A stretch of 64,000 nucleotides of DNA from Occallatibacter riparius (GCF_025264625.1 NZ_CP093313.1:2790001-2854000); one strand, 5' to 3'. Positions 1-8,057 are shown, numbered from the stretch's first letter. Numbers and translations: made by a program. Notes: generated by a model from the sequence alone, not told the origin.

Positions 1-250
1 TCTCGCCGGGGTAGATGTCGGCAGTGATGGTGATGTCGCCCGACAGCCTGATCCAGGTGAGGTGGAAGTCATCGGAAGTAGACCACATATCGGCGCCGCC
101 GCCGGTGAGGTAATACGACCTGGTGACCGGGTCATACCGGTCGTTGCCGGGCTCCGTTTTGCCGATGTCGGTGGAGCCGGTGAAGAGGCCTTTCTGCGAT
201 TGAGCGGAGGCGGCCGCGGCTAGAGCAAGGAGCAGAGCTAGGGCTTTCAT
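1..250 (-). CDS. Secreted protein, N-terminal part only (runs off the left edge)
   Basis: Reading the minus strand from the ATG at 250 gives 83 residues with no stop before the window edge. It begins with a clear signal peptide (MKALALLLALAAAASAQ), followed by GLFTGSTDIG, a YDPVTRSYYLTGGGADMW stretch and LTWIRLSGDITI. The GGADMW...FHLTW pattern recalls the concanavalin-like (DUF1349-type) domain at the front of some acidobacterial TolB/beta-propeller proteins. That assignment is from memory and tentative. The signal peptide and open frame are directly visible. The C-terminal part lies outside the window, so the full function cannot be judged. Confidence 0.7.
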   Translation of the reverse strand, partial: MKALALLLALAAAASAQSQKGLFTGSTDIGKTEPGNDRYDPVTRSYYLTGGGADMWSTSDDFHLTWIRLSGDITITADIYPGE

Positions 251-324
251 GGGTTTGGAGACACTATACAGCTGGTAGGTGGAAGCCGGTAGCCGGTAGC
301 TTTCTAATCGAGGAACTACAATTT

Positions 325-1101
325 GTGGCAATGAAATGGATTGTGGCTTTGATTGCTTTCGCGTCCGCTTGGGCGTTTCCCGCACACGCGCAGACGACAC
401 AGCAGCTTAGCGAAGGCTGTGTGGAAACTGTTGGACAGAACAAGGTCAACGCGTTTCTTGCCTTCGATGCTGATTTGCGTGCTGCGCTGACTAAGGGCGA
501 TGCGGCGGCAGTAAGTATGTTGATCGAATATCCGCTGCGCGTGAATGAAGCGCCGGGGAGCGGGTTGTTGATCGAGGATCCAGGAGCGCTAGTCCGTCAC
601 TTTCATGAGGTCTTTCCAGAAAGAGTCATAAAGGCGGTGATGGAGCACGATCTGTTTTGTATTCACGGCGGCATCCTGTATGGCAACGGCGAGGTACAGG
701 TGCATGTGATGAAGTCCGGGTTTGGTGTGGGAACCGTAAACGTGGAATCGCCTGAGACTGCGAAGGCATCTCAGTTCGCGCCTGTGTTTGTTTGCCGGAC
801 GGAGAAGCATAGCGTGCTAGTCGAGCGGGGACCTCGGCAGAGTGTGCGGTATCGCTCCTGGAACTCCGGGCATTCAGTTCTTGGCAAGCCGGATCTGGAG
901 ATTGCATCCGGGAAAGGCGAAGTCCACGGGACGTGGCCGTGCACTTATTCGGAATGGACCTTCAAGAACGGGAAGGCTACTTACACGGTCAGTGGACTCG
1001 GGTGTTTCCCTGATTCGAATCAGCCTCCGGAGAACGCGAGAGGGCAACTGAGCGTCAAGGTGGAGGGGCAGAAGGACGTGGTTTCACGGTGGTGCTACTG
1101 A
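325..1101 (+). CDS. Secreted protein of unknown function
   Basis: A 256-258 residue protein with an N-terminal signal peptide (MKWIVALIAFASAWAFPAHA) and a mature part holding several cysteines. Two starts compete: GTG at 325, about 9 nt from GAGGAA (310-315), and ATG at 331. The ribosome-site spacing favours GTG 325; the signal peptide fits either. I recognise no catalytic motif. A middle section around residues 65-110 (ALVRHFHEVFPERV) and a C-terminal stretch with paired cysteines suggest a small periplasmic or secreted domain. It stands alone, divergent from the truncated gene on its left. Confidence 0.7.
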   Translation: MAMKWIVALIAFASAWAFPAHAQTTQQLSEGCVETVGQNKVNAFLAFDADLRAALTKGDAAAVSMLIEYPLRVNEAPGSGLLIEDPGALVRHFHEVFPERVIKAVMEHDLFCIHGGILYGNGEVQVHVMKSGFGVGTVNVESPETAKASQFAPVFVCRTEKHSVLVERGPRQSVRYRSWNSGHSVLGKPDLEIASGKGEVHGTWPCTYSEWTFKNGKATYTVSGLGCFPDSNQPPENARGQLSVKVEGQKDVVSRWCY

Positions 1102-1415
1102 GGTGCATTCGGCGGAAGAAGGTTGCGAGCGCCGTCCCTACGGGACTTCGAGGATATGAGTGAGGATGCGTTCCCCACGCTGAAGCGCGGGGCTAACGAC
1201 CGTTGCGCCTCCGGCGCGGTTGAGTGCGGCCTCGATCCTTTTTGGGCACCTTTGGGGGCTGGTTTTCCGCCCGTGCCGAGGGACCTTGGAAGCCAGCTCC
1301 TAACAGCAGATTCCCTGCGGGAATGACAGAAAGAAAAGCAAGGGTAAAAACTAATGCAAATGCGGGTCCTTCGCCTTTGGCTCAGGATGACAAGGTTGTG
1401 GTGAAGGGGCGTCTT
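1102..1415. repeat. Intergenic block of dispersed repeats, including an intact palindromic unit at 1301-1344
   Basis: No credible gene. At 1134-1146 there is a CGTCCCTACGGGA palindrome that recurs at about 10268-10280. At 1301-1344 there is AACAGCAGATTCCCTGCGGG followed by AATGACAGAAAGAAAAGC, with the hairpin TTCCC-TGC-GGGAA at 1311-1323. The same unit occurs in two halves at 3193-3208 and 4498-4520, split by the IS110-family element. It behaves as a short REP-like intergenic repeat. Confidence 0.75.
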
Positions 1416-3095
1416 TTAATCGTAGGGGATTTCGATTTTGTCGCCGGGTAGGGGGACCTGGAGGTCGGGGCTGTATTCGCGCTTCTCGCCGGGGGAGAGG
1501 GGGTGGAGCTTGAAGAGGACGAGCTGGTTGCGTTCGGAGTGGTCCATGGCGGCGAATACGGCGACCTGCTCGAGCGAGTAGTGGATGTGGAGGTCTTCGA
1601 GGGTGCCGGGGTCGATGTCGTTCCAGGTGGCCCACCAGCCGGGTTGGTAGACGGGGAGCTTGTCGGAGAGGTCCTGGGTGCCGAAGTCATCGCAGAGGGA
1701 GGGGAGGTGGGTGATCATCGAGATCTCGTCGGCGCTGATGGAGACGAGCAGGCGATTGCCGTTGGGGTGCTGGTCGATGTAGCGGGTGAGGTTGCGGGCG
1801 GCATTGACGAAGGTGTATTCGGGATGGGCGAGGTACTGGGCGGTCGAGAGGGCGTTGAATGCGGTCGCGAGGGCCGTGGCGGCGACGATGGTGATGCCGG
1901 CCAGGCGCGGCCAACCTTCCCTCAGGGGCTGAAGCCCCGCCATTTGAAGCGGCTTTTCGGCACGACTGAAGTCGTGCCCCTTCAAGACCGAGCCAGGCGG
2001 AGTTTTCTTAATACCTGCGCCGGATGTGACGAGGGCTTCGGCGCCGAGGGCGATTACGAAAAAGGCGAAAAGGGCGACCACCACGTAGTAGCGGGGCTGC
2101 GGGTGGTTCTGGTAGGTCATGAAGAGGATGTAGCCGGCGAGGGCGAGGACGGGTGCGCCGAAGACGGGGTCGGCCCAGAGGCGGCGGGATGCGCCACGAC
2201 GCAGGGCGAGAGCGAGCACAAGTAAGACGACGATGCCGGCGAGGGGGATGAGGATGTGGTCGGCCCAGAGTCCGCCCTTGATGGACCACCAGAGGCTGAG
2301 CAGAGGCCAGTACCATTCGGTGGGCTTTATGTACTTGTTGATGAAGAAGAGGTAGCGGTAGTCGCGGAGGACGCCGGCGTGGATGATGAGGGCCATCCAC
2401 GCGCCGAAGGAGAGGGCGGCGGAGGCTGCGGCGGCGACTGAGCAGATGACGGCCTTGCGGCGGTCGGGCCAGAGGGCGGCGAGGATGGCCCAGCCTAGAG
2501 CGGGGAACAGGAAGACAGCGGTGGTCTTGGTGAGCAGCATCAGCGTGAACAGGACGCCGATGACGATGCTGACCAGGACGGGGCGGCGGAAGCGGGGGAG
2601 GCGCACGGCGAGGTTGAGTCCGGCGAGCAGGAACGTGACCAGCATGGGCTCAAGAATGGCCAGGCGGCTGAAGGCGTAGAGGAAGGGGCTGGTGACGGCG
2701 AGGGTGACGGCCAGGAGGGCCATCCAGCGGGGGCCCCGGGTGCGGAGGAGCAGGTAGCCGAGGATCAGTTCGAGTACGAAGAAGGAGACGGAGAGGGAGC
2801 GGGCCGCGACGATGTTGACGCCGGTGAAGGCGAAGACGATCCACTCAAGGAAGGGCCAGACGGGCACGGCGGGGGCGGGGTTGAAATCGCCGGGGACGTA
2901 CCAGTGGCCGGTGAGGTGGGCGCGGACGGCGGCGTTGCCGTACCAGCCTTCGTCGGTGTACTTGGCCCAGTCTTCGATCCAGGGGGAGTGGTTGGGGAAA
3001 TCGGCTTCGAGATGAATGTAATGGGAGACGGCGAAGGCGATGATGAGGACGAGCCAGGCGGCGTAGGCCCAGCGTTTGTAGGAAGTCTGGCGCAA
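1416..3095 (-). CDS. GT-C fold membrane glycosyltransferase (ArnT/GT39-like) with an in-frame repeat insertion
   Basis: A 559-residue polytopic membrane protein. After an N-terminal membrane segment (about residues 10-28) it carries YTDEGWYGNAA, with D48-E49 in the first periplasmic loop where GT-C enzymes such as ArnT and PMT keep their catalytic acid. About ten more hydrophobic segments follow, then a soluble C-terminal domain. GT-C enzymes use polyprenyl-phosphate sugars at the outer face of the inner membrane. The acceptor cannot be told here. Residues about 361-392 (GSVLKGHDFSRAEKPLQMAG region) are encoded by a dispersed double-hairpin repeat read through in frame, placed between hydrophobic segments. 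Without it the neighbouring segments look continuous. The gene stands alone on the minus strand. Confidence 0.85.
   Translation of the reverse strand: MRQTSYKRWAYAAWLVLIIAFAVSHYIHLEADFPNHSPWIEDWAKYTDEGWYGNAAVRAHLTGHWYVPGDFNPAPAVPVWPFLEWIVFAFTGVNIVAARSLSVSFFVLELILGYLLLRTRGPRWMALLAVTLAVTSPFLYAFSRLAILEPMLVTFLLAGLNLAVRLPRFRRPVLVSIVIGVLFTLMLLTKTTAVFLFPALGWAILAALWPDRRKAVICSVAAAASAALSFGAWMALIIHAGVLRDYRYLFFINKYIKPTEWYWPLLSLWWSIKGGLWADHILIPLAGIVVLLVLALALRRGASRRLWADPVFGAPVLALAGYILFMTYQNHPQPRYYVVVALFAFFVIALGAEALVTSGAGIKKTPPGSVLKGHDFSRAEKPLQMAGLQPLREGWPRLAGITIVAATALATAFNALSTAQYLAHPEYTFVNAARNLTRYIDQHPNGNRLLVSISADEISMITHLPSLCDDFGTQDLSDKLPVYQPGWWATWNDIDPGTLEDLHIHYSLEQVAVFAAMDHSERNQLVLFKLHPLSPGEKREYSPDLQVPLPGDKIEIPYD
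1918..1988. repeat. Dispersed double-hairpin repeat inside the glycosyltransferase gene
   Basis: Two perfect hairpins with the same CTGAAG apex: GGGGCT-GA-AGCCCC at 1925-1938 and GGCACGACT-GA-AGTCGTGCC at 1959-1978. From memory, this GGGGCTGAAGCCCC/GACTGAAGTC element is scattered widely in acidobacterial genomes. Here it lies inside an open reading frame without breaking it. Confidence 0.75.
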
Positions 3096-3251
3096 AAGGC
3101 TCCCCCGTTGGCCGGAATGATTCAGGAATTTAGTGGACAGTCAAAGTATAGCTTGGAGTGCGGTTGGAGTTGGATGTCAGTCCGGAGGTGGTTAACAGCA
3201 GATTCCCTTGTATCTCTGAATGAGCGGCAGTTTCGGTGAGACTGTTGCAGT

Positions 3252-3408
3252 GGGGGAGCCGAGGCATCGGCTCCCCCGCGGGCGGGCGGCTCCCGTACGT
3301 CCCCAGGTGATCGCTCACCGTCCCGGAGCATAGGGACCGCTGCCCAAGTCACGTACGACCGAACAGTCGCACGATCTCATTCGAACATACAAGGCAGGTT
3401 ATCGTGAC
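3252..3408 (+). ncRNA. Candidate bridge RNA of the IS110 element
   Basis: The leader folds into three parts. The first is a perfect 11-bp hairpin, GGGGGAGCCGA/TCGGCTCCCCC (3252-3262/3267-3277). The second is a loop closed by GGGCGGC/GCTGCCC (3284-3290/3339-3345, one G-U) around the inner hairpin GGTGA/TCACC (3306-3310/3315-3319). The third is a loop closed by GTCACG/CGTGAC (3348-3353/3403-3408). In the first loop, TCCCGGAG (3321-3328) is complementary to the right target across the core. In the second loop, ACAGTCGC (3363-3370) equals the right-end donor sequence at 4491-4498, and ATACAAG (3386-3392) is complementary to the left-end start CTTGTAT (3207-3213). This is the arrangement described for IS621. 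A left-target guide is only weakly visible (TCCC). Exact RNA ends are unknown. Confidence 0.75.
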
Positions 3409-4363
3409 ACAGATGGTTTGTGGCGTAGATGTTGCTTCCGAGTCCCTGGAAGTTCGCATTGGCCAGCAGGGTGCGGCAGGGTCTTTCCCCAACACCCCCG
3501 AAGGGATTATGGCGCTGGGCGCCTTTTGCCAGGCACATCAGGTTGAAATGGTGGCCATGGAAGCCACCGGCGGGTACGAACAACTGGCGTTTGCGCAGCT
3601 ATCGGAACAAGGCCTTGCGGTGGCCATCGTGAACCCGCGCGCGGTGCGCCAGTTCGCTCAGAGCATGGGCTCACTGGAGAAGACCGATCGCATCGACGCC
3701 GCCATGATCGCCTGGTACGCCGAAGTGAAGAAGCCGCAGCCAGCCTGCCTGACGCCGCCCGGCCAGCAGCAGTTGCGGGCGCTGGTCACGCGTCTTCGCC
3801 AGCTGACCGATGTGCGTACGGCGCAACGCAACCAGCAGCGGTTGGTTACCGATCGCGCCGTGCAGGTTTCCTTCGCCAAGTTGCTGGCCTTCGTTGCCCG
3901 CCAGATCCGCGATCTGGAGCAGCGCATCGCCAGGCTGATCGAGCAGGACCCGCTGTGGCGGGAACTCAACCAGGCATTTCGCACCATCAAAGGCGTGGCC
4001 GACCGCACCGTGGCGCGGTTGATGGCGGAGATGCCGGAGATCGGCCTGCTGTCCAACAAGACCGTCTCCAAACTGGCCGGGCTGGCTCCTTTGGCCAACG
4101 ACTCGGGAAAGCAGCAGGGCAAACGCGCGGTGCGGGGAGGACGCGCCGCGGTGCGCGACATCCTCTACCTCGTGGCTGGTGTGGCGGGCCGCTTCGAGCC
4201 GGACTTCACCGCCTTTCAGCAGCGCCTCCGCGCGGCCGGCAAGCCGCCCAAGGTCGTCCGCATTGCGCTCGCCCACAAGCTGCTGGTGCGGCTCAACGCC
4301 AAGGCCCGCGAGGTGCGCTGTCGGCTGGCGCTTCAGACCACTTCCTCCCGGGCTTGCGCCTGA
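3404..4363 (+). CDS. IS110-family transposase (bridge-RNA-guided recombinase)
   Basis: A 319-residue protein with the two-domain IS110 architecture. The N-terminal RuvC-like DEDD domain has acidic residues at D9 (GVDVASE), E53 (AMEATGGYE), D95 and D98 (EKTDRIDAA). A coiled-coil region lies around 120-185. The C-terminal Tnp_20 domain contains SKLAGLAPLANDSGKQQGKR, with S234 in the place of the catalytic serine, then VRGGRAAVRDIL. GTG 3404 is chosen over ATG 3413 because AAGGCAGG at 3391-3398 is well spaced for it. The start codon lies inside the last predicted stem of the upstream RNA, so RNA folding and translation may compete. All expected catalytic residues are present, so the protein looks active. 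Confidence 0.93.
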   Translation: MTQMVCGVDVASESLEVRIGQQGAAGSFPNTPEGIMALGAFCQAHQVEMVAMEATGGYEQLAFAQLSEQGLAVAIVNPRAVRQFAQSMGSLEKTDRIDAAMIAWYAEVKKPQPACLTPPGQQQLRALVTRLRQLTDVRTAQRNQQRLVTDRAVQVSFAKLLAFVARQIRDLEQRIARLIEQDPLWRELNQAFRTIKGVADRTVARLMAEMPEIGLLSNKTVSKLAGLAPLANDSGKQQGKRAVRGGRAAVRDILYLVAGVAGRFEPDFTAFQQRLRAAGKPPKVVRIALAHKLLVRLNAKAREVRCRLALQTTSSRACA

Positions 4364-4499
4364 ACATGCTAATCTCCCACTCGCCGTAGCCGCTCGGTTG
4401 TGGGAAAGCGGGAAACGCGCTCTCTGCGTTTTCCGAGGCGCAGCGCGCCGTCTTTTCCAGCAACCCCTCCATGAACCCTTGACAAATCAGACAGTCGCT

Positions 4500-4631
4500 C
4501 CGGGAATGACAGTAAGAAAAGCGAGGGTTCGGCCGGCCGGGGGCTGTGGTCTCCCACCCATCGCGCGATCAGGCTGCGCGATGGATGGGGCACCCGGAAT
4601 CGTGCAGATGCCAAAGCAGATTCTCATTTGA
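4500..4631. repeat. Right half of the interrupted repeat plus a second hairpin repeat
   Basis: This starts with the right half of the REP-like unit (CGGGAATGACAGTAAGAAAA). Further on, CCATCGCGC/GCGCGATGG (4558-4566/4576-4584) forms a hairpin within CTCCCACCCAT...ATGGATGGGGCACCC, a unit I remember as common between acidobacterial genes. It lies downstream of the minus-strand permease and has no T-run. Confidence 0.6.
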
Positions 4632-5762
4632 CTATTCGTAGGCGAGGGCGTCGATGGGGTCTTTTCTGGCGGCCATCCAGGCGGGGTAGAGGGCACCGAG
4701 GATGGAACCGGCGAAGGCGATGAAGGCGCCTTGGAGGAGCCACCGGCTGGGGATCTGGAACTGGAGCGTGGTGGCGTGGAGCATAGCCACACGCACGCCA
4801 TAGGAGCCGGCGATGCCGAGAATGACGCCGACGACGGCGAGGATGGCGGTTTCGCGAAGGACGACGGAGACGATCTCCGGCTTAGAGGCGCCCATGGATT
4901 TGAGGATGCCGATTTCGCGGGTGCGCTCGAGGACGGCGGTGTACATGGTCTGGAAGATGACGAGGAAACCGACGACGACTGCGATGACGGTGACGGAGTT
5001 GAGGGCGAGGTTGAAGCCGGGGAGTTTCTCGGGGGTCATCTCGCTGAGCCACTCGTCCATGGTTTCGACGGGATAGTTCTGGAGGCCGCGGGTGTTATGG
5101 ATGGCGTCGATGACGGACTGGGCGTTGGCGGGGTCGTCGAGCTTGAGGTAGAAGTTGGAGGCCTTGCCGGGGTTGTTGATGAGCTGGCCCATGGTTTCGA
5201 TGGGAATGAGCTTGCGGCCGCCTTTGCCGTGCTGGACGATGCCGCAGATATGGAAGTCGGTGTTGAAGATGGAGAGGGTGTCGCCGAGCGTGTAGGGCTT
5301 GCCGGTGGCGGGATTGACCTTAGCGGCCAGGACGTCGTCGACGATGACGTCGTCGGGGCCTTTGAAGGGGGTTCCGGCTACGAAGGTGAAGGGGCGAAGG
5401 GCGTTGTAGGAAGGGTAGTCGATGCCGAACTGGATTTCTACGCCGCTGGTGGAGGTGATGAGCTGGAGGGCGGCGGGAGAGACGACGGTGACGTGGGGGA
5501 TTTTGCGGAGTACGTCGACGAATTTGACAGGCATGGAGACGGGTCCGGCGCCGTTCATGTTGCTGGCGTTGGAGCCGCGCATGATGAGGTCGGCGCCGAT
5601 GCCGTTGGTGCGCTGCTTCTGGTCATTGAGCATGCCCATGAAGATGCCGACGATGGAGAGGATCATGATGACCTCAATGGCGACGGCAAGGATGCTGATG
5701 ATGGAGCGCAGGGGGCGGTGCAGCAGATTGGCGACGATGAGCTTGTTCATGCCTGAGTTCAA
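4632..5762 (-). CDS. ABC transporter permease, FtsX/MacB-like
   Basis: A 376-residue inner-membrane protein. It has one N-terminal transmembrane helix (about residues 17-42), a large periplasmic MacB_PCD-like domain (about 45-255) and three C-terminal helices (about 255-280, 305-330 and 340-365). The FtsX signature ERTREIGILKSMGAS sits between the second and third helices, and the tail ends ARKDPIDALAYE, typical of MacB/LolC-like permeases. No ATPase or membrane-fusion partner lies next to it, so its cargo is unknown and it must pair with an ATPase encoded elsewhere. Start candidates are ATG 5762 and the in-frame ATG 5750; both give the same membrane topology. Confidence 0.9.
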   Translation of the reverse strand: MNSGMNKLIVANLLHRPLRSIISILAVAIEVIMILSIVGIFMGMLNDQKQRTNGIGADLIMRGSNASNMNGAGPVSMPVKFVDVLRKIPHVTVVSPAALQLITSTSGVEIQFGIDYPSYNALRPFTFVAGTPFKGPDDVIVDDVLAAKVNPATGKPYTLGDTLSIFNTDFHICGIVQHGKGGRKLIPIETMGQLINNPGKASNFYLKLDDPANAQSVIDAIHNTRGLQNYPVETMDEWLSEMTPEKLPGFNLALNSVTVIAVVVGFLVIFQTMYTAVLERTREIGILKSMGASKPEIVSVVLRETAILAVVGVILGIAGSYGVRVAMLHATTLQFQIPSRWLLQGAFIAFAGSILGALYPAWMAARKDPIDALAYE

Positions 5763-6004
5763 GGGTATCAGTAAGGCAGCCTCCAGCTGCCAGCTTCCAG
5801 CTCCTAGCTGAAGGCTTGGGAGTCCTCAGCAATGAGCCCTCAGCAGTTTCGCGGGTTACTTGATGGGAAAGCGGCCGATTTGGGCAGAAATCCCTAAGAA
5901 TCCGTGCATAAACCGGAACATGATTTTGACTGGCACTGGACTTCCGTTTGCGATTGGGAGGAAAATCCACAGTAAGGGCCTTTAACCCCTGTCTGGTTAA
6001 GCCG
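5763..6004. repeat. Intergenic region with short imperfect AGCT-type repeats
   Basis: Positions 5776-5810 hold near-copies of CAGCTnCCAGCTTCCAGCTCCTAGCTG. The region separates divergent genes, so both promoters should lie here, but I could not pick convincing -35/-10 boxes. Confidence 0.45.
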
Positions 6005-6511
6005 ATGGGCAGCTTCGGAGAAGACCTGCGCATGGAGCGGATGTCCCGCGGCATTGCGCTGGAAGACATCACGGCGGTAACGAAGATCAGCCAGCACCAC
6101 CTGGTGGCTCTGGAGCAGGAGCGTTTTCGCCTTCTTCCGGGGGGAATCCTCAACAAGGGAATCGTGCGAGGGTACGCGAGTGCCGTGGGGCTGGACCAGC
6201 AGGACTGGACGGACCGGTTTATGCGGGCCTACCAGGCGTCGGGTCAGCCGGATGACGGCGACTGGACTACGTTCGCCTCGAATGTGGGCAAGGCGCGGCT
6301 GCAGCAACGGGAGGCCGCGGAGTTCCGGCTGCGCTGGCTGGGCGTGGTGCTGCTGCTGGCACTGGTGACGGCTCTGGGCTACGTGGCTGTGCGGATCTAT
6401 GGCGCGAAGGCGGGCTGGTGGCCGACGGTGATTCCGTCGAACCATGTGGGCGAGACGGTAGGCACCTGGGTTTCGTCGGCGCGCGCATGGGTGGGGAAGC
6501 TGCTGGCCTGA
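6005..6511 (+). CDS. Membrane-anchored helix-turn-helix protein (RodZ N-terminal-like)
   Basis: A 168-residue protein. Residues 1-70 form an HTH_25/RodZ-type helix-turn-helix (GSFGEDLRMERMSRGIALEDI...TKISQHHLVALEQERFRLLPG), ending in the family-typical YASAVGLDQ. A transmembrane helix follows at about 108-128 (LGVVLLLALVTALGYVAV), with a short periplasmic tail. RodZ links MreB to cell-wall synthesis. This protein lacks the long periplasmic domain, so a related shape or regulatory role is inference. The ATG at 6005 is preferred because the open frame upstream of it encodes nothing domain-like. Confidence 0.8.
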   Translation: MGSFGEDLRMERMSRGIALEDITAVTKISQHHLVALEQERFRLLPGGILNKGIVRGYASAVGLDQQDWTDRFMRAYQASGQPDDGDWTTFASNVGKARLQQREAAEFRLRWLGVVLLLALVTALGYVAVRIYGAKAGWWPTVIPSNHVGETVGTWVSSARAWVGKLLA

Positions 6512-6671
6512 CGGCCGCACCAGTTCTTAGTTCGCAGTTCCTAGCTCGCAGTTGCGGAGAGTGCGGCGTATTGTTGGCATCGGGTGCAGCGCTTTGCTGC
6601 CGCTAACAGCTTGTGAGCTGCTTCGACTACCATGCTCCAGAATTGAAATCCCGACTTTGAAAGGGACGTCA
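6512..6671. repeat. Short direct repeats between two plus-strand genes
   Basis: CAGTTCTTAGTTCGCAGTTC followed by CTAGCTCGCAGTTGCGG (6521-6558) consists of imperfect repeats of a CAGTTC-TAGTTCG unit. They resemble the AGCT repeats at 5776-5810 and the GGTAGCCGGTAG repeat at 286-299. No gene is seen. Confidence 0.4.
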
Positions 6672-7949
6672 TTGAGGGCTGCGTCGAATACTGTCGACCT
6701 GCGGGCATGGTTCGAAGTTAGCAGGGCGTTACTCGTCGTCCTGGTGCTCTGGCCGGTGTCTCTCTATGCCCAAGCTCAACCTCAAGACATTACCTGCGAG
6801 AGCGGAAGCGGTGAATACAGCACACGCTTCTCCACCGGGGTCACTGTGAAGGTGAGTCCGTTGCGGAAAGGAGCCTTCGCGGAACGGGCATGCGCCGCGA
6901 AGCTAACGTGGGGCGCGGAAGAAATTACGGTTGCATCCAATGTCGAGCAAGTGGGCATCGATGTCCTGGGTGCTGATTTAGGTTTCGGTATGCCTGTGGT
7001 CGCGTTCCAAATCGATGGGACCGGAGATCATGCTCACCGCAAGTATCAAATCTATTCGCTGACGAAGCCGGCTCGTCTCCTCAATACGATCACCGGGGCG
7101 GATTCGTATGAAGCCGCGGATAGTGATCTTGATGGGCAAATAGAAATTTGGACCGATGATGCAGCTGCGCTTGATGGATTTGAGGGGGTGCCGCTCCGGT
7201 CCTTCGATTTTGCGCCAACTGTTGTGCTGCGCTTCGAAAAGAAGCGACTCGTCGATGTGAGTCCGGAATTCAGCTCGTACTACGATGCTCAGATAGCCGG
7301 TCTTCGCGGCCAACTCGATCCGCAGGACCTCGCCGCGTTCAAAAGCAGCGATGGGGCGCTTTCAATGAACATTTCCCGCTCCGGTGATGAACGGCATCAG
7401 TTGGCACGCACAAAGATCAAAGTGCTGGAGATCGTGTGGGCGTACTTGTACAGCGGGCGTGACTCGGAAGCCTGGTCTGCGCTGCAGGATATGTGGCCTC
7501 CTCAGGATCTCAATCGCATTCGGGTGGCGTTGTCGGACGTCCGCGGGCGCGGGATTCTTCGCGGCATCGATCGTGCTTCGAAGGCAACAAAGCACAATCG
7601 CCAGGTTCATGTTTATGACGCGACGGGCAGTTCAGGTGCGACGAGCCATGCAGTGTTAAACCCCAACGGGGGTGCACCTGAGACCTCTGATTACGAACCT
7701 ATCGTTGTTCAGCCAAAGTCGATCCTGCTCCGTCGTCCGCCACCTGACGAAGTTGAGCAGCTTGGTGCGAGTGACGCGGCACTGGAACTGCTCGTTGACT
7801 CTGCAGGGAAGGTCCGGTCGGCGAAATTGTTGAATGGGACAGACAAACGGTGGATCCAAGCCTCTGCTGGTTGGCACTTTATCCCTGCGCTTCGCGACGG
7901 CAAGCCAGTCGCTTGCCGGTTCCGGCTATCGGTCTGGAATTTGAAGTAG
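6672..7949 (+). CDS. Exported protein with a C-terminal TonB-like domain
   Basis: About 425 residues from TTG 6672, which has AAAGGGA at 6660-6666 in front. Longer in-frame starts exist at 6657 and 6552. A hydrophobic export segment (LLVVLVLWPVSLYAQAQ) is followed by a long beta-rich region with no motif I know. The last 60 residues, LELLVDSAGKVRSAKLLNG...GWHFIPALRDGKPVACRFRL, match the TonB C-terminal fold (PF03544-like) common in acidobacterial hypothetical proteins. There is no proline-rich TonB linker. An energy-transduction role is therefore not claimed. The product probably acts in the periplasm. Confidence 0.7.
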   Translation: MRAASNTVDLRAWFEVSRALLVVLVLWPVSLYAQAQPQDITCESGSGEYSTRFSTGVTVKVSPLRKGAFAERACAAKLTWGAEEITVASNVEQVGIDVLGADLGFGMPVVAFQIDGTGDHAHRKYQIYSLTKPARLLNTITGADSYEAADSDLDGQIEIWTDDAAALDGFEGVPLRSFDFAPTVVLRFEKKRLVDVSPEFSSYYDAQIAGLRGQLDPQDLAAFKSSDGALSMNISRSGDERHQLARTKIKVLEIVWAYLYSGRDSEAWSALQDMWPPQDLNRIRVALSDVRGRGILRGIDRASKATKHNRQVHVYDATGSSGATSHAVLNPNGGAPETSDYEPIVVQPKSILLRRPPPDEVEQLGASDAALELLVDSAGKVRSAKLLNGTDKRWIQASAGWHFIPALRDGKPVACRFRLSVWNLK

Positions 7950-8023
7950 GGTGCACGCAGGCAGAGACGCGTGTCGGGCCAGTAGGTCCGAGTCCGCATA
8001 GGGAGATCGAGTCCGAATCAAAA

Positions 8024-8057
8024 AGGCCGACCCGATCCCCTGGGGAGGGGCCGGCCT
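8024..8057 (-). terminator. Terminator of the beta-helix protein gene
   Basis: The stem AGGCCG.CCC/GGG.CGGCCT encloses a CCCC-T-GGGG core. On the minus strand it is followed by TTTTT (complement of 8020-8024). It lies 33 nt past the stop at 8090 and could also stop the convergent plus-strand gene. Confidence 0.7.

Larger units (their letters stand above)
3209..4499 (+). mobile_element. Complete IS110-family insertion sequence, about 1291 bp
   Basis: The boundaries come from the host repeat. Left flank AACAGCAGATTCC-CT ends at 3208 and right flank CCGGGAATGACAG starts at 4500. Joining them around one CT gives a sequence that aligns without gaps and with one difference to the intact repeat copy at 1301-1330 (...GATTCCCTGCGGGAATGACAG). 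The core dinucleotide CT is present at both junctions (3207-3208 and 4498-4499), so the exact end is ambiguous by 2 nt. There are no terminal inverted repeats and no target duplication beyond the core, as is usual for IS110. Layout: 195 nt noncoding left end, transposase 3404-4363, and 136 nt right end. A long left end marks the IS110 group, not the IS1111 group. Confidence 0.88.

Noticed and set aside
3955..4389. Second open frame inside the IS110 element
   Set aside because: Overlaps the transposase in another frame and has no recognisable domain.
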